Shown: positions 8,201 through 15,728, numbered from the stretch's first letter. The stretch: DNA of 16,537 nt from Phoronis ovalis (GCA_028565635.1 JAOXYB010023458.1:1-16537), one strand, 5' to 3'. A program made the numbers and translations. The notes: generated by a model not told the origin, from the letters alone.

Positions 8201-10152
8201 TTCTTCGCTATTTTGTCATATAGAATTTTGAACATCTTACTAACAATTTAAAGACAAGTTCTCTGCAGACATGTTTGTTCAATATATATCAAGCAGTCAA
8301 AATTTAAGATATCTGTTTGAATGATATGGTGCACATGCAGTTGTGCACATGTTGGGGCCGTGGTGTAATTCAACAAAAAAGCCAAGTTCTTATTATCTTC
8401 TTTAAAAAATTGGATGTAGAAACTTATTTGATTAGCAAGTGGAGTCAATGTTACAGTCACACCAGACATCTACGATGTCCTTACATGTTATGAGGTTACC
8501 TTGTGTAGTAATAAACTGCTGGTGTGCAACAGGTATTGCAGGTTGTATTAGTTGTCCAAGGACAGAGAGTTGGTTGTTAATCATAGCAGGCTGAGAGGCT
8601 ATCAACTGTCCAGTGTTGGTTGTAATTTGCTGGCCTATCTGAGTCTGACTAATGACATGATGCTGGGTTGTAGGAGCTACTTTTCCAATTGGAGATTGCA
8701 CCTTCAAAATGAAATTGTAGTAAAAATGAGCCCACGTACTCTTATACACATTTTCGGTTTCCTTAGCAATAGGGTAGTACAGTTCAAATTTCTTCCATGG
8801 TATGATAATCACACAATTCACAATAATGGTTATTTGTAATACACAATACCATTTTCATTTTACCTAAGACTTGCAAGAAATCAAATGATTTTTAAGTGTA
8901 ACAAATGTTTCAATGGTAATAGGTGTGTACATGCTCCATGATTGGTATGGTGATGATGACATGTTCATTTCTTTGTCAAATTGAGCAAGAAAACTTACTG
9001 GCACCATGTTTTGACTAGTCTGTGCAGCATGCTGAGTTACCATACCAAAAGGTCGAATGAGAAATCGTTGTTGTTGTTGTAACTGCTGTATAGAATCTGG
9101 TGTCATCAGACGCTGGCCCATAACACTGGCAATATTCTGTGGCACCACCGAGCTTCTAATAGGTGATCTTGGACTCGCGGAGGAATGAGCTATTGATTGA
9201 ATGTTAGGCGAATTCGGCACTAGCTGTATTCCACTCTATTTGGGAAAAATACTGTGAGCAATGCACTCTTTGAGGGCTAACTTCTATTACGAAACACCTC
9301 ACGAATATCTGAATAAATCTTATTAAAGTAACTCAAAAATAGCTAAGGACTTCACCAAATTATTATAATTTGAATACTGATTATATATAATGCAAACTAT
9401 TCAAAATGTTAAGCAGATTTTCAAACTATCCCAACTTTTATGTTACACGTACCACTGCTGTACCAGATGAAGGAGGCACAATGCCCAGCATAGGACCTCT
9501 AGGACTGCTTCCAGTGTGTGCAGCAGGAGGGCGTGGTTGTGCCATTGCAAAATTAATTCCATTTGTGGTCTGCATTGCTACATAGGAGGCAAAGACAATA
9601 AATTTACTAGACATCACAGAATATAATAATATTATGTTAATCGTATACATTAAATGTTTTATCAGAATTATGAAAATAAAGCTTTAAAACCATTTTACAC
9701 AACTATCTTAAAAGAATTTTCAGCTGTAGCTTGCAAGAATCTTATAATTATGTGTACATAAGTATGAGCACAGAAAAATTATATTATTAAACATTTTGGT
9801 TAGACAGTATACATGTATGAGGCTTGCATAAAATTGCTTGCTGGCACAAGCATGTGTATACAAAATTTTGTGTATCTGTGTAGAACACTGAAAACGCTTT
9901 ATTTTATCCAGATACCTGTCATATTTCCTTACCTAGTGCTGGATTTTGTAACATGAGCTGCACATATTGCTGAGGCTGCTGTGCCATACCTGTCACTTGC
10001 ATCTGAGGAACAGGTTGCCCTAATACCACCTGGCTTGTAACTGGGATTGTCGATGCAGTAATGGGAGCTCCTGTAGCTGAGGACACATTGGTATTTGACA
10101 GCAATGATGAGGGGGGGTGACTAGAATTACCATGTATTTGTTGATCTGACAT
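5008..10152 (-). CDS. PHC: Polyhomeotic-like protein, PRC1 subunit, complete CDS in ten exons
   Basis: Ten exons join in frame to 686 codons plus stop: 10152-9933, 9577-9453, 9235-8999, 8701-8500, 8141-7558, 7035-6936, 6836-6675, 5870-5779, 5626-5486 and 5205-5008. Every junction is GT-AG with matching phase. Domain order is typical of polyhomeotic. A long Gln/Ser/Thr/Pro-rich disordered N-terminal part (1-430) includes an AT-hook-like RPGRPR at 293-298. The HD1 motif follows at about 432-457 (LTHFIDGFVIEEG). The FCS zinc finger is at 494-527, with C496, C499, C515 and C519 and the signature SKRFCS. The SAM domain is at about 617-683 (LLKEDHLMSAMNMKLGPAL). In known family members HD1 docks on the RAWUL fold of the PCGF subunit, FCS binds nucleic acid, and SAM polymerises to compact Polycomb chromatin. 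At 686 residues the protein is shorter than vertebrate PHC1-3, mainly in the disordered part. The ATG has A at -3, and the predicted upstream exon carries an in-frame stop, which supports this start. Alternative N-terminal exons cannot be excluded. Confidence 0.95.
5486..5626 (-). other. PHC: PHC exon 9, acidic Ser-rich linker
   Basis: This phase-0 exon of exactly 47 codons (575-621) runs from acceptor tttgtag to donor ACC|gtatgt. It encodes a low-complexity acidic and serine-rich linker (ADDEH, TIDDSSSSPSTP) that ends in NLAKWT, the entry to the SAM domain. In vertebrate PHC the linker before SAM tunes polymer length. A comparable role here is inference from position only. Confidence 0.9.
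5779..5870 (-). other. PHC: PHC exon 8, basic segment after the zinc finger
   Basis: This 92-nt exon (residues 544-574) runs from acceptor ctggcag to donor CAAAGG|gtatgt. It encodes a strongly basic stretch containing YIRKKKQMLMKKGWKRGQG. The position directly after the FCS finger corresponds to a Lys/Arg-rich stretch in vertebrate PHC proteins. It could add nucleic-acid affinity or serve as a nuclear-localisation signal. The splice phases (1 in, 0 out) fit both neighbours. Confidence 0.9.
6326..6651. mobile_element. MITE-like element with 24-bp terminal inverted repeats
   Basis: The left end (6326 on) reads TGGTAATTCTTCTCA-ATTCGTACA. The right end, read inverted from 6651, is CGGTAATTCTTCTCAAATTCGTACA. 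They differ only at the first base and by one indel. TA dinucleotides at 6324-6325 and 6652-6653 are consistent with the target duplication made by Tc1/mariner-type transposases. The 326-bp body has no coding capacity. It carries about six same-orientation copies of an ATTCGTACACC motif (near 6341, 6358, 6397, 6440, 6513 and 6555) separated by TTTCTCNGAATT-like spacers. It lies in PHC intron 7, with its right TA only 21 bp from the splice donor of the FCS zinc-finger exon. The superfamily assignment rests on the TA duplication alone. Confidence 0.8.
6675..6836 (-). other. PHC: PHC exon 7, FCS zinc finger
   Basis: This 162-nt exon (residues 490-543) runs from acceptor tttatttcag to donor CTCAA|gtaagt. 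It encodes the FCS-type finger: LKCEFCGK gives C496 and C499, then SKRFCSVACAKRYNV gives C515 and C519. The CX2C-X15-CX3C spacing and the FCS triplet define the family, found in Polycomb proteins such as PHC, SFMBT and L3MBTL, where it binds RNA or DNA without sequence specificity. The exon is easy to miss because its frame lies inside a differently phased open frame. Confidence 0.95.
6936..7035 (-). other. PHC: PHC exon 6, linker between HD1 and FCS
   Basis: This 100-nt exon (residues 457-489) runs from acceptor ttgaatag to donor GTCAG|gtaata. It encodes a Pro/Ser-rich then acidic linker (DASDPPPKLS, SQSEDDGYR). The first residue V457 completes the FPFP-V end of HD1, so the intron cuts the HD1 motif at its last residue. 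A 14-bp direct repeat, ATACCAAGAACTGT, occurs twice just past the donor, between 6897 and 6931. Confidence 0.9.
7558..8141 (-). other. PHC: PHC exon 5, disordered region plus HD1
   Basis: This is the largest exon (584 nt, residues 262-456), from acceptor gaaatttag to donor TTTCCA|gtaagt. It carries Pro-rich sequence, the AT-hook-like RPGRPRLEN (293-301), a basic Met/Lys stretch (NMMKARMKHTGHRY), and at its end the HD1 motif KPQTLTHFIDGFVIEEGPLP. In vertebrate PHC the corresponding motif reads LTH-IEGFVIQEG, and it forms the beta-hairpin that holds the PCGF subunit. Confidence 0.93.
8485..8701 (-). other. PHC: PHC exon 4 with two in-frame splice donors
   Basis: The exon begins at acceptor ttgaag (GTG at 8701). 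It can end at 8500 (CACAAG|gtaacc) or 15 nt further at 8485 (ATAACAT|gtaagg). Both leave phase 1 and both join in frame to the next exon. The proximal donor gives ...TTQ-G-QQLL; the distal donor gives ...TTQGNLIT-C-QQLL, five residues longer. Exon content is Gln/Thr/Ile-rich and disordered. I used the proximal site for the 686-residue count, because it has the better exonic AAG. The distal site has the better intronic GTAAGG. Confidence 0.85.
8999..9235 (-). other. PHC: PHC exon 3, polyglutamine-containing disordered region
   Basis: This phase-0 exon of 79 codons (116-194) runs from acceptor ccaaatag to donor GTGCCA|gtaagt. It encodes low-complexity sequence rich in Ser, Pro, Ile and Gln, with a short glutamine cluster (SIQQLQQQQRF), as in the N-terminal part of other polyhomeotic proteins. 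No folded domain is expected here. Confidence 0.9.
9453..9577 (-). other. PHC: PHC exon 2, Pro/Gly-rich disordered region
   Basis: This 125-nt exon encodes residues 74-115, including a split first codon. It runs from acceptor tcctatgtag to donor GCAGTG|gtacgt. The encoded segment is Pro, Gly and Ala rich (AQPRPPAAHTGSSPRGP). The phases (1 in, 0 out) fit exon 1 and exon 3 exactly. Confidence 0.88.
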
Positions 10153-10162
10153 TATTAAATAT
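9933..10162 (-). other. PHC: PHC first coding exon
   Basis: The exon begins at acceptor catttttag (10164-10163) and ends at donor CACTAG|gtaagg. The ATG at 10152-10150 follows only ten exonic bases, so most of the 5' UTR must lie in one or more upstream exons. The encoded residues 1-73 are Ser/Thr/Gln-rich, with YVQLMLQNPAL at the end. There is no long N-terminal extension like that of vertebrate PHC1. Confidence 0.82.
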
Positions 10163-10164
10163 CT

Positions 10165-10784
10165 AAAAATGAAATTTAGCAGGTTACAGATAATTATGAA
10201 TTGCACAATTTATTGGTGATGCATTCAGGTTGAAACAACAAAATTTTTATATTAAAAAGATTTGTAATTTGTAACATCAGGTCTGAACTATGTCTAATTT
10301 AAGAATAACATACTCAAATTCTCTCCACCAGGTAATTTACATATTGAAACACTAAAAAATCATTCATTTCAATTAAAATAATTTACTTTAAGTGTATGTG
10401 CCCCCCAACGTCAACGGTGAGATTACTAATAATTAATATGAATAGTTTAGTTTTTACGTTTCCGCTCAAGTTTACTAAAGTATTAGTGTACGGTTCTATA
10501 TTATGGAAGCTACAATAAAGTCACGTATTCTTAATATTACATAAACTCAGGATAAACTAAAAATCGTCCTTAAACCAAATCCAAACCACCGGGTCCAATC
10601 AAGATAATTTCAAGCCATCAAGGTCTGGCAGCTCAATTCTCTTGCCTCGGCAGTCTTGGACAAGCCCACGTATATGCAACTTGGCTATTTCAGATCTTCT
10701 GAAAAGAGCCGTCCACGCTATGACTATAATTTGCAAACTTGATTAAACTATTAATCTTCCAGATAACGGAAAACTGTTACTTAC
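10165..10784 (-). other. PHC: Predicted first intron of the PHC gene
   Basis: This is sequence between the predicted non-coding exon ending at 10785 and the first coding exon. I see no coding segment or repeat of note in it. The predicted donor at its 5' end is strong (CACTGA|gtaagt on the minus strand). The boundary depends on that donor being used. Confidence 0.4.
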
Positions 10785-10850
10785 TCAGTGGATTTGCACG
10801 AAATCTGTTAAAGACTTGCATCTTATTATATACCCCACACAAAGAGACAA
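10785..10850 (-). other. PHC: Predicted PHC 5' UTR exon (start uncertain)
   Basis: On the minus strand, CCACTGA|gtaagtaa at 10785/10784 is a near-consensus donor. Joining it to the acceptor at 10163 puts TAA in frame upstream of the PHC ATG, which closes the reading frame and supports that ATG. It would also create a short upstream frame beginning ATGCAAG near 10821 and ending before the main ATG. A TATATAA (10832-10826) lies just upstream on the same strand. If that were the core promoter, the exon would be very short, so the transcription start is unresolved. Confidence 0.4.
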
Positions 10851-10853
10851 GCA

Positions 10854-10869
10854 AGGTCAGCACAGGTCA
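10854..10869 (+). promoter_or_regulatory. DR4-type nuclear-receptor element
   Basis: Two perfect AGGTCA half-sites lie in direct orientation with a 4-bp spacer (GCAC). The DR4 arrangement is the established binding format for RXR heterodimers of the thyroid-hormone and LXR type, and orphan receptors also bind such sites. It sits in the space between the two divergent genes. Occupancy is inference. Confidence 0.5.
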
Positions 10870-11118
10870 TCAGAAATTATTATTCACAAAATACGTCATT
10901 CGAAGATAGACAGATGTGATCTTCGTATTCAATTTCTTATCATTTTTAATGATCATACTTGTAAACATTGCTAATTTAAATTTGCGCCGAATCTGTGTCA
11001 GCATAGAATCAGAATGCAAAATGTTCGTATATCATTTTTGATTGCACGGAAGTAAATAAGTTTTCTATCTTCAAATAAAGGAAGCCGGTGTTGTGGTAAG
11101 ATCAGTGTTCTCTTCTTC

Positions 11119-11152
11119 ATGGAACATTTATAAGGCGATGATAAGACCATAA
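11119..11152 (+). promoter_or_regulatory. Two minimal upstream ORFs before the MFS start
   Basis: ATG at 11119 opens a four-codon frame (MEHL, stop 11131-11133). ATG at 11138 opens another four-codon frame (MIRP, stop 11150-11152). The second is in the same frame as the main ATG at 11156 and ends three bases before it. If both lie in the mRNA leader they could reduce or regulate initiation at the main start. The TAA at 11150 also shows that the coding frame does not extend further upstream within this exon. Confidence 0.5.
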
Positions 11153-11155
11153 GAA

Positions 11156-14100
11156 ATGATTGTGAAAACCAAAAGACGATTAACCTATGTTAATATAGCG
11201 CTGTTATTTCTTTTTGCAGGAGTTGAATATGGTAAGTAAATCGGAATTGACGAAAAAGCATATTGCTCGTTGTACCCCATTGAAAATCCTTGGCCTTGGC
11301 CTTTGACTTGGTCTTGGAGTGGGAACCCCCGGAAAGAATGTTCTGCGATTTGTCGGGATATGGGAGATAATATTCTGCAATTTGTCAGAATGAATTCCGG
11401 GGAATAATTGTTGATCTGATGGACATACCGATTTAGTGGAATAATTAACATATTAAAAACAATAGTCCAAAACTAAATTTACTGCCTAATATAAAAATTA
11501 AAAAGCTTTCATTAATCCTTATCTCTGGGGGGAAAGGGATTCAACTTTTTCAAGTTATTTTTTTGGTGGGTTGTGAGGCCCAAATGAACATTTTTGTTAC
11601 AGCCAATAATTTAGATTACTTTTAGCCAATTTAGGTTATTTGTATCCATAAATAGATTATGTAATTTAGTTTATATCATTCAGTTTGCATAGAAGTGGAT
11701 TGCTACTCAAATTTTGGATTGCTACACTAATGTTTCAAACAATTTGGATTGCTACTCTTATATTCTTAAAAAATTGGATTGGGTTTAATTGCTGCCACCA
11801 GCTAAAAGTTTGGATTGGGTTTGGCAGCACATCCTCAAATTCGAAAAAAGATGAGTGCTCCCTAGGCCTTAACATTACTTTCTGCAATGATATTGGAAAA
11901 TTGACCTCTAATCTCTAATGTAATCAGATTTTATTTTTGGCAACCCATCATAAACAGTAATGAGCTAATTAAACCATGCTGTTGTAATCAACCAGGCTAA
12001 AATATATACATGTTGTAAGCAGTGACTCCTAAAAAACATCAGGTGGCACATACCTACTTGTTACCACTTGTGCATGACTTTGGGCCCCACCCTCCCTGGA
12101 GTCCCTTTTCTACGATATTTGTTTTGGTCCTATTTTTTGACCCAGTTTTTAACCCCTTTTGAAATTTAAAACTTTAGGCATGAGTATGAATTTGAACAGT
12201 CAAGAACACACTATCTTCTTGACACCTGACTTGATAACTAATAAGCTGGTCATCCCAGGCTACTAGTAATATGGTATCAACAAAAATCTGTGTAAAACAT
12301 TTACCAGAACAAAAATTAGACCTTTTGCAGTTGTTTGACAATAGCTATAATGCAAGACTTTATGAAAAATGTAAGAAATAAAATTATCTAATCACGTTAA
12401 AAAATTGGATAGCAGGTTGAAATTTATGGCGATGAAACGTAGAGCACCATGATAGAAGCATTTATGATAACACATGTCCAGATAAATGGAGCATTATCTG
12501 GGACTTTTATGACTTAGATATAATCTTGGGGGTCTCTTGGCTATATTTTTAGGTGGGTGTGTACCACTGAGGGTAAAATTTTTGGACTAACTCTATGCCA
12601 AAAATGTGGAATTTGTACCCTGAAATATACTAGAAATTACAGTACATACCCTGAAATATGCCAAAAATTCTAAAACATATCCCAAAATATACTAGCAGTC
12701 GACATGTGGAATCAACATAAATAGTGTACAGAGCATTCGTTATTTGTTTTATTAGATGATTAATTGTTCACTATTTTGCTTGAAAAGTTGACCTGAAGTC
12801 GGGCCCCAAGTATGGCTTTCCAAAAGAGTTCTTGACTAGGCCTCAAAAATTATATCCAAACTATAACATAGGAGCATAAAAGATACCCTAAAATATATTA
12901 AACTTTGCAAAATACTACCCCGAGCCAGCGGCACATCTCTGTCAGATCCATACACTAAGAGAACCCCCAGGTTATTATACTTAATAGTCCCAGATAATGC
13001 TGTATCCATTATGATGACAATGATTTTAAGATAATTTTTGATCAAAGATCAGTTTGATATACTTTAAAATGTACATCTTAATATACCTGTAAAAATGTAC
13101 ATTTTAATATACCTGTAAAAAAATGTACATCTTGATATACCTGTAAAAAAATGTACATCTTGATATACCTGTAAAAATGGTTAACTGGGGTGCTGTTTTG
13201 TTTTGTACTGTGCTGCATCTTTATTCCAGCATGACTCCAAGTCATAGATAATACAATGTATACCTATGTAATTATGTGTGTACTTGATTAGATGCTAGCT
13301 GCATCTTCTACAAATATTTCTTGATTTAGTAGCCTTGTTTCTTCAAAATATGTATTTTCTTTCTGTTGCTCAGCTGTCATTTTACCAACGTTGTGGTTGT
13401 ATATAAGTGACAGTTTTCATGCCGAGGAATGGTTCTTGGGCCTAGTTCTGTCAGCATTCAGTTTTTCAGCCTTGATAGCGAGTCCAATTTTTGGACGGTT
13501 AGTATCTTTTTATTTACTATGACAAGTTAAAGCGTACAGATCTATAATTATATTTTGATACTGATTAGTGTGATGATGGTAAATCATAAATATATTAAAC
13601 CTTGCTTTTCTTATCATATATGTGTGTGTGTGCATATTTTGTAAATAATCCATATATGTTTGTCAAGGCAACTGAGGATTATTTTCTTGAATGTTTTGTT
13701 TCCTTACCAATTACTTTATTTTGATTTCAGATTGTCAGACATAAGTGGAAAAACAAAACCAATCTTATTATTTGCAAACTTGTGGTCTATAGGAGGTAGC
13801 ATAATGTATTGGTTTGGCATTTCAAAGTGGTTTATATTTGCCAGTAGACTAGTTGCAGGTATAGTATTCGATTGAGCAGCATTTTTTTCTAACTTGCCTA
13901 GTTTTTGTTGTTGAAACAAATTTGCATACGTTGAGCATTACATGACACATTCAGTGTACTACCCTTACCCTAATGACTTACTTTTATAAAATAAAACTTA
14001 CTTAAATATATTCTTTTAGATAATGGCAAAGTTGGTTGATAAGGCAATGTTGATGTTTATTCAACTGGTTATTATATTTGTTTATTGTATGCCTTTTAAA

Positions 14101-15728
14101 GATGTCATTTGGTTGAAATCCATCCTGTGATAGGATAATAAATTTGTTGAATGTACTGCCTTTTAGGCCTACCTAACCAGTGTAGACTCGAACCATCAGT
14201 CCGCATTCACACCAAAATTCCTTCTACTAGAGCCATCATTTCCTCAGACTCGCGTAATTTGCCAGATTTCCGGAGACTCAAACACTTTCTAATTCAGCAA
14301 TATAGTAGATTCTCTGTTAAAAACACTGACGAATATCCTGTGATATACCATCAGTTTGACACTGACAGGTCGCATGCAGATCAATAGTAATAAAGAAAAG
14401 GGGCATGACTTTCTCATGGTTTAAAAAATCTCTTTTAGCACACAATCTATAGTGGTCTATACTTATATAATTTTTATGCATGGTTTCTTAAGAATTAATA
14501 TTCTGCATTTTTACGGGGCACATACAATTTCTGGAGTTCCCAGTATTTGTTTGGTATTTATTTTTTTGAACGTTTGATATAAGGAATGATGACGAATTAC
14601 ATGCATGAAAATTAATTACTTGGATGGTGCTAGACATCAAACAAACAGCATGAATCCGAAAGAAAAAAATTGAAAAAAATAGCTATGTGTAATATTTATA
14701 TAGTATGTACTAGCAACCTATTTTTAACATGCGATTATCATGTAGCCGTTACAGCTGAAGCCTTGGTAATTTTTAATTATTAACCAGACATTTCAGATGC
14801 AGTGGATAAGTTGTAGGCCTACATATAATCGTCATACATATTTTTTAAGCTGAAATATTGAACCCCACGAGTCCGGGACCACCAAGGATCTCGCGCCAGG
14901 CCCACGCGCAGATCAAACATTTCAGAATCAACTTGATTGATTGTAGATATGGAAATTCTAAAGATGCTTTTTAGATAAAAATATCGAGGTATACCTGGTA
15001 GATTATGTGCTCCCGGTAAGAAAGTTATCTGACTTGGGTTATGTACCATATCAAATATGGTTCGAGTCCAAGGAAATCTCTTCGTCAGTTTCCGTAACAG
15101 AGAATGCCCATATGTACTATATTGCCAAATGAGAAATTGTTTGTCTCCGAAAATCTGTTCGAGTTCCTGGCAATTTAAATGAGTCTGCGGAAATGACTGT
15201 TATGGGTACCAGTATAATTTTGAACATTTTAAGCAATTTTAGAAAATTTACCTTCATATGACCTTTGCCCTGAAGGTCAATGGTGGCATTCATCAGGGAT
15301 ATCACATGTCAAGTACTATAGCTTAGATAGCAATCCTAATGAAGGTTTCCTTATATAAAAATTAGGTGTGACAATTGTAAAATTCTAGAAAAAAGGAATG
15401 TATTTTTTTAGATTATGAGAATTAGATATTGAAACACATGAATTAAGAATTTGTATTGTTGTAACTTTTGCAGTGTAACTGGTGTTATGTATGATTTGGG
15501 AGTGATCCATCAATCTAATATGTTTTAGGTGTAGGTACTGCCTGTACTCCTGCCATAGTAGCTGATGTAGCAAGAACAACGACTATGCAAGAACGTACTT
15601 CAGTAATGGCTCTTCTTATGTCTGTAAGACAATGTGGATTACTGCTAGGACCTGGATTTAACTTATTTCTGAGAAACTTGAACTTTAAAATTGGTCCTTA
15701 TGTGGTAGATAAATATACTTCTCCAGGG
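11156..15728 (+). CDS. MFS transporter, MFSD8/CLN7-like, 5' part (3' end outside window)
   Basis: Four exons join in phase: 11156-11231, 13374-13497, 13731-13858 and 15529-15728, giving 176 residues. Donors are gtaagt, gttagt, gtatag and gtaagt; acceptors are gctcag, atttcag and gttttag. TM1 is about residues 9-36, TM2 about 46-65. MFS motif A, GRLSDISGKTK, is at 66-76, TM3 about 77-96, and TM4 includes R106-LVA-G110 and GTACTPAIVADVA. The QERTS cytoplasmic turn is at 130-134. A TM5 motif-C-like GLLLGPGF is at 146-153. The ASPIFG before motif A, the QERTS turn and the LGP motif match human MFSD8 (CLN7) in order and spacing, and also the related SPX-MFS proteins. MFSD8 is a lysosomal chloride channel/transporter mutated in neuronal ceroid lipofuscinosis type 7. 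The N-terminus here is only about eight residues before TM1 and has no EPLL-type dileucine signal, so this may be a paralogue. The last seven or so TMs must lie past 16537 or in exons I could not find. Confidence 0.83.
11327..11402. repeat. Small hairpin with internal direct repeats
   Basis: CCCCGGAA at 11327-11334 is matched by TTCCGGGG at 11395-11402. Between them a 19-bp unit is repeated with four changes (TTCTGCGATTTGTCGGGAT at 11341 and TTCTGCAATTTGTCAGAAT at 11373). It may be a remnant of an interspersed repeat. No target duplication is clear. Confidence 0.4.
11696..11824 (+). repeat. Degenerate TTGGATTG-(CTAC/GGTTT) direct repeats
   Basis: Five irregularly spaced copies occur. Three are TGGATTGCTAC (near 11697, 11715 and 11745) and two are TTGGATTGGGTTT (near 11774 and 11810). 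They create an open frame on the plus strand (11685-11918) that is repeat-driven rather than a gene. Confidence 0.6.
12484..13012. repeat. Diverged inverted-repeat pair (~105-bp arms)
   Basis: The left arm, about 12484-12600, contains GCATTATCTGGGACT, then CTTGGGGGTCTCTTGG, then a TGTGTACCACTGAGGGTAAAATTTTT-like segment. The right arm, about 12900-13012, has the same order in reverse complement: GCATTATCTGGGACT is exact, CCTGGGGGTTCTCTTAG is close, and a GTGCCGCTG...GGGGTAGTATTTT block follows. The interior (12615-12698) has three copies of a TACCCTGAAATATAC-like motif. It is either a foldback element or two opposed copies of one interspersed family. Confidence 0.65.
13066..13176 (+). repeat. 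Minisatellite, four copies of a 26-28 bp unit
   Basis: The unit ATGTACATCTTGATATACCTG followed by TAAAAA-type filler begins at 13069, 13095, 13123 and 13151, so periods are 26, 28 and 28 bp. The first two copies have TTAATATACC and the last two CTTGATATACC. The last two are nearly identical, suggesting recent expansion. It lies about 200 bp before MFS exon 2. Confidence 0.9.
14233..14349 (+). repeat. Inverted partner of the 15055-15198 segment
   Basis: On the plus strand this segment aligns with the reverse complement of 15055-15198. Shared landmarks in order are CATTTCCNCAGACTC, AATTTGCCAG, TTTCGGAGAC-like, TTTCT..TT..GCAATATAGTA, TTCTCTGTTA and ACTGACGAA. The two copies differ by several indels and many substitutions. 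In the frame that is open in the minus-strand copy, this copy has a stop, so it reads as a decayed duplicate placed in the opposite orientation about 0.7 kb away. Confidence 0.7.
14819..15199 (-). pseudogene. Sulfotransferase-like open fragment (uncertain)
   Basis: A minus-strand frame is open for 126 codons, from after a TAA at 15202-15200 to a stop at 14819-14821. Its only internal ATG in this stretch with a long tail is at 15049. It includes RYFYLKSIFRIS and, about 20 residues on, FDLRVGLARDPWWSRTRG. A K(T/S)-x-R segment followed by a hydrophobic strand and RDP...SR is the order of the 5'- and 3'-PAPS-binding motifs in Golgi carbohydrate sulfotransferases. Here the usual residues between RDP and SR are three fewer, the N-terminal RSGS segment is missing, and the frame stops soon after. 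I read it as a fragment of a decayed gene copy inside the MFS intron. A nested exon of a live gene, or pure chance, remains possible. Confidence 0.35.

Larger units (their letters stand above)
10785..11155. promoter_or_regulatory. Divergent promoter region between PHC and MFS genes
   Basis: About 370 bp separates the predicted PHC leader-exon donor (minus) from the MFS start codon (plus). Motifs visible by eye are a TATATAA on the minus strand (10832-10826), AGGTCA-GCAC-AGGTCA (10854-10869), a CRE-like TACGTCA (10892-10898) and an ETS-like CGGAAGTA (11047-11054). No CpG-rich stretch is present. The head-to-head layout makes a bidirectional promoter likely, but no transcription start is defined by sequence alone. 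Confidence 0.5.
11232..13373 (+). other. MFS gene intron 1 (~2.1 kb), repeat-rich
   Basis: This intron lies between TM1 and the rest of the first helical pair. It contains no coding exon I can support. It holds a short inverted/direct repeat cluster at 11327-11402, TTGGATTG-type repeats (11696-11824), a diverged inverted-repeat pair (12484-13012) and a minisatellite (13066-13176), listed separately. Open frames here coincide with these repeats and look non-coding. Confidence 0.7.
13859..15528 (+). other. MFS gene intron 3 (~1.7 kb)
   Basis: This intron separates TM4's RLVAG from VGTACTP (the glycine codon is split). It contains no MFS exon. It carries two opposed fragments related to each other, at 14233-14349 (plus) and 15055-15198 (minus), and a sulfotransferase-like frame on the minus strand, both listed separately. 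Confidence 0.7.

Noticed and set aside
8552-8839. Plus-strand 95-codon frame
   Set aside because: It lies opposite PHC exon 4 and its intron, with no domain. It is antisense to verified coding sequence.
10826-10832. TATATAA as the definite PHC TATA box
   Set aside because: It would leave a leader exon of only about 10-15 nt before the donor at 10785. I kept it as a motif only.
11685-11918. Plus-strand 77-codon frame in MFS intron 1
   Set aside because: Most of it is the TTGGATTG repeat. It has no splice connection in phase with the MFS exons.
12836-13045. Minus-strand 69-codon frame
   Set aside because: It is the right arm of the inverted-repeat pair. The left arm has the same motifs but no equivalent open frame, so coding is unlikely.
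13066-13176. CRISPR-like array
   Set aside because: Units are contiguous with no unique spacers, and the setting is a eukaryotic intron. It is a minisatellite.
15055-15075. tRNA or tRNA-derived SINE suggested by GGTTCGAGTCC
   Set aside because: The box-B-like motif has no box A at the right distance and no cloverleaf stems. In the related segment the similar motif has a different order, so a SINE head is not supported.
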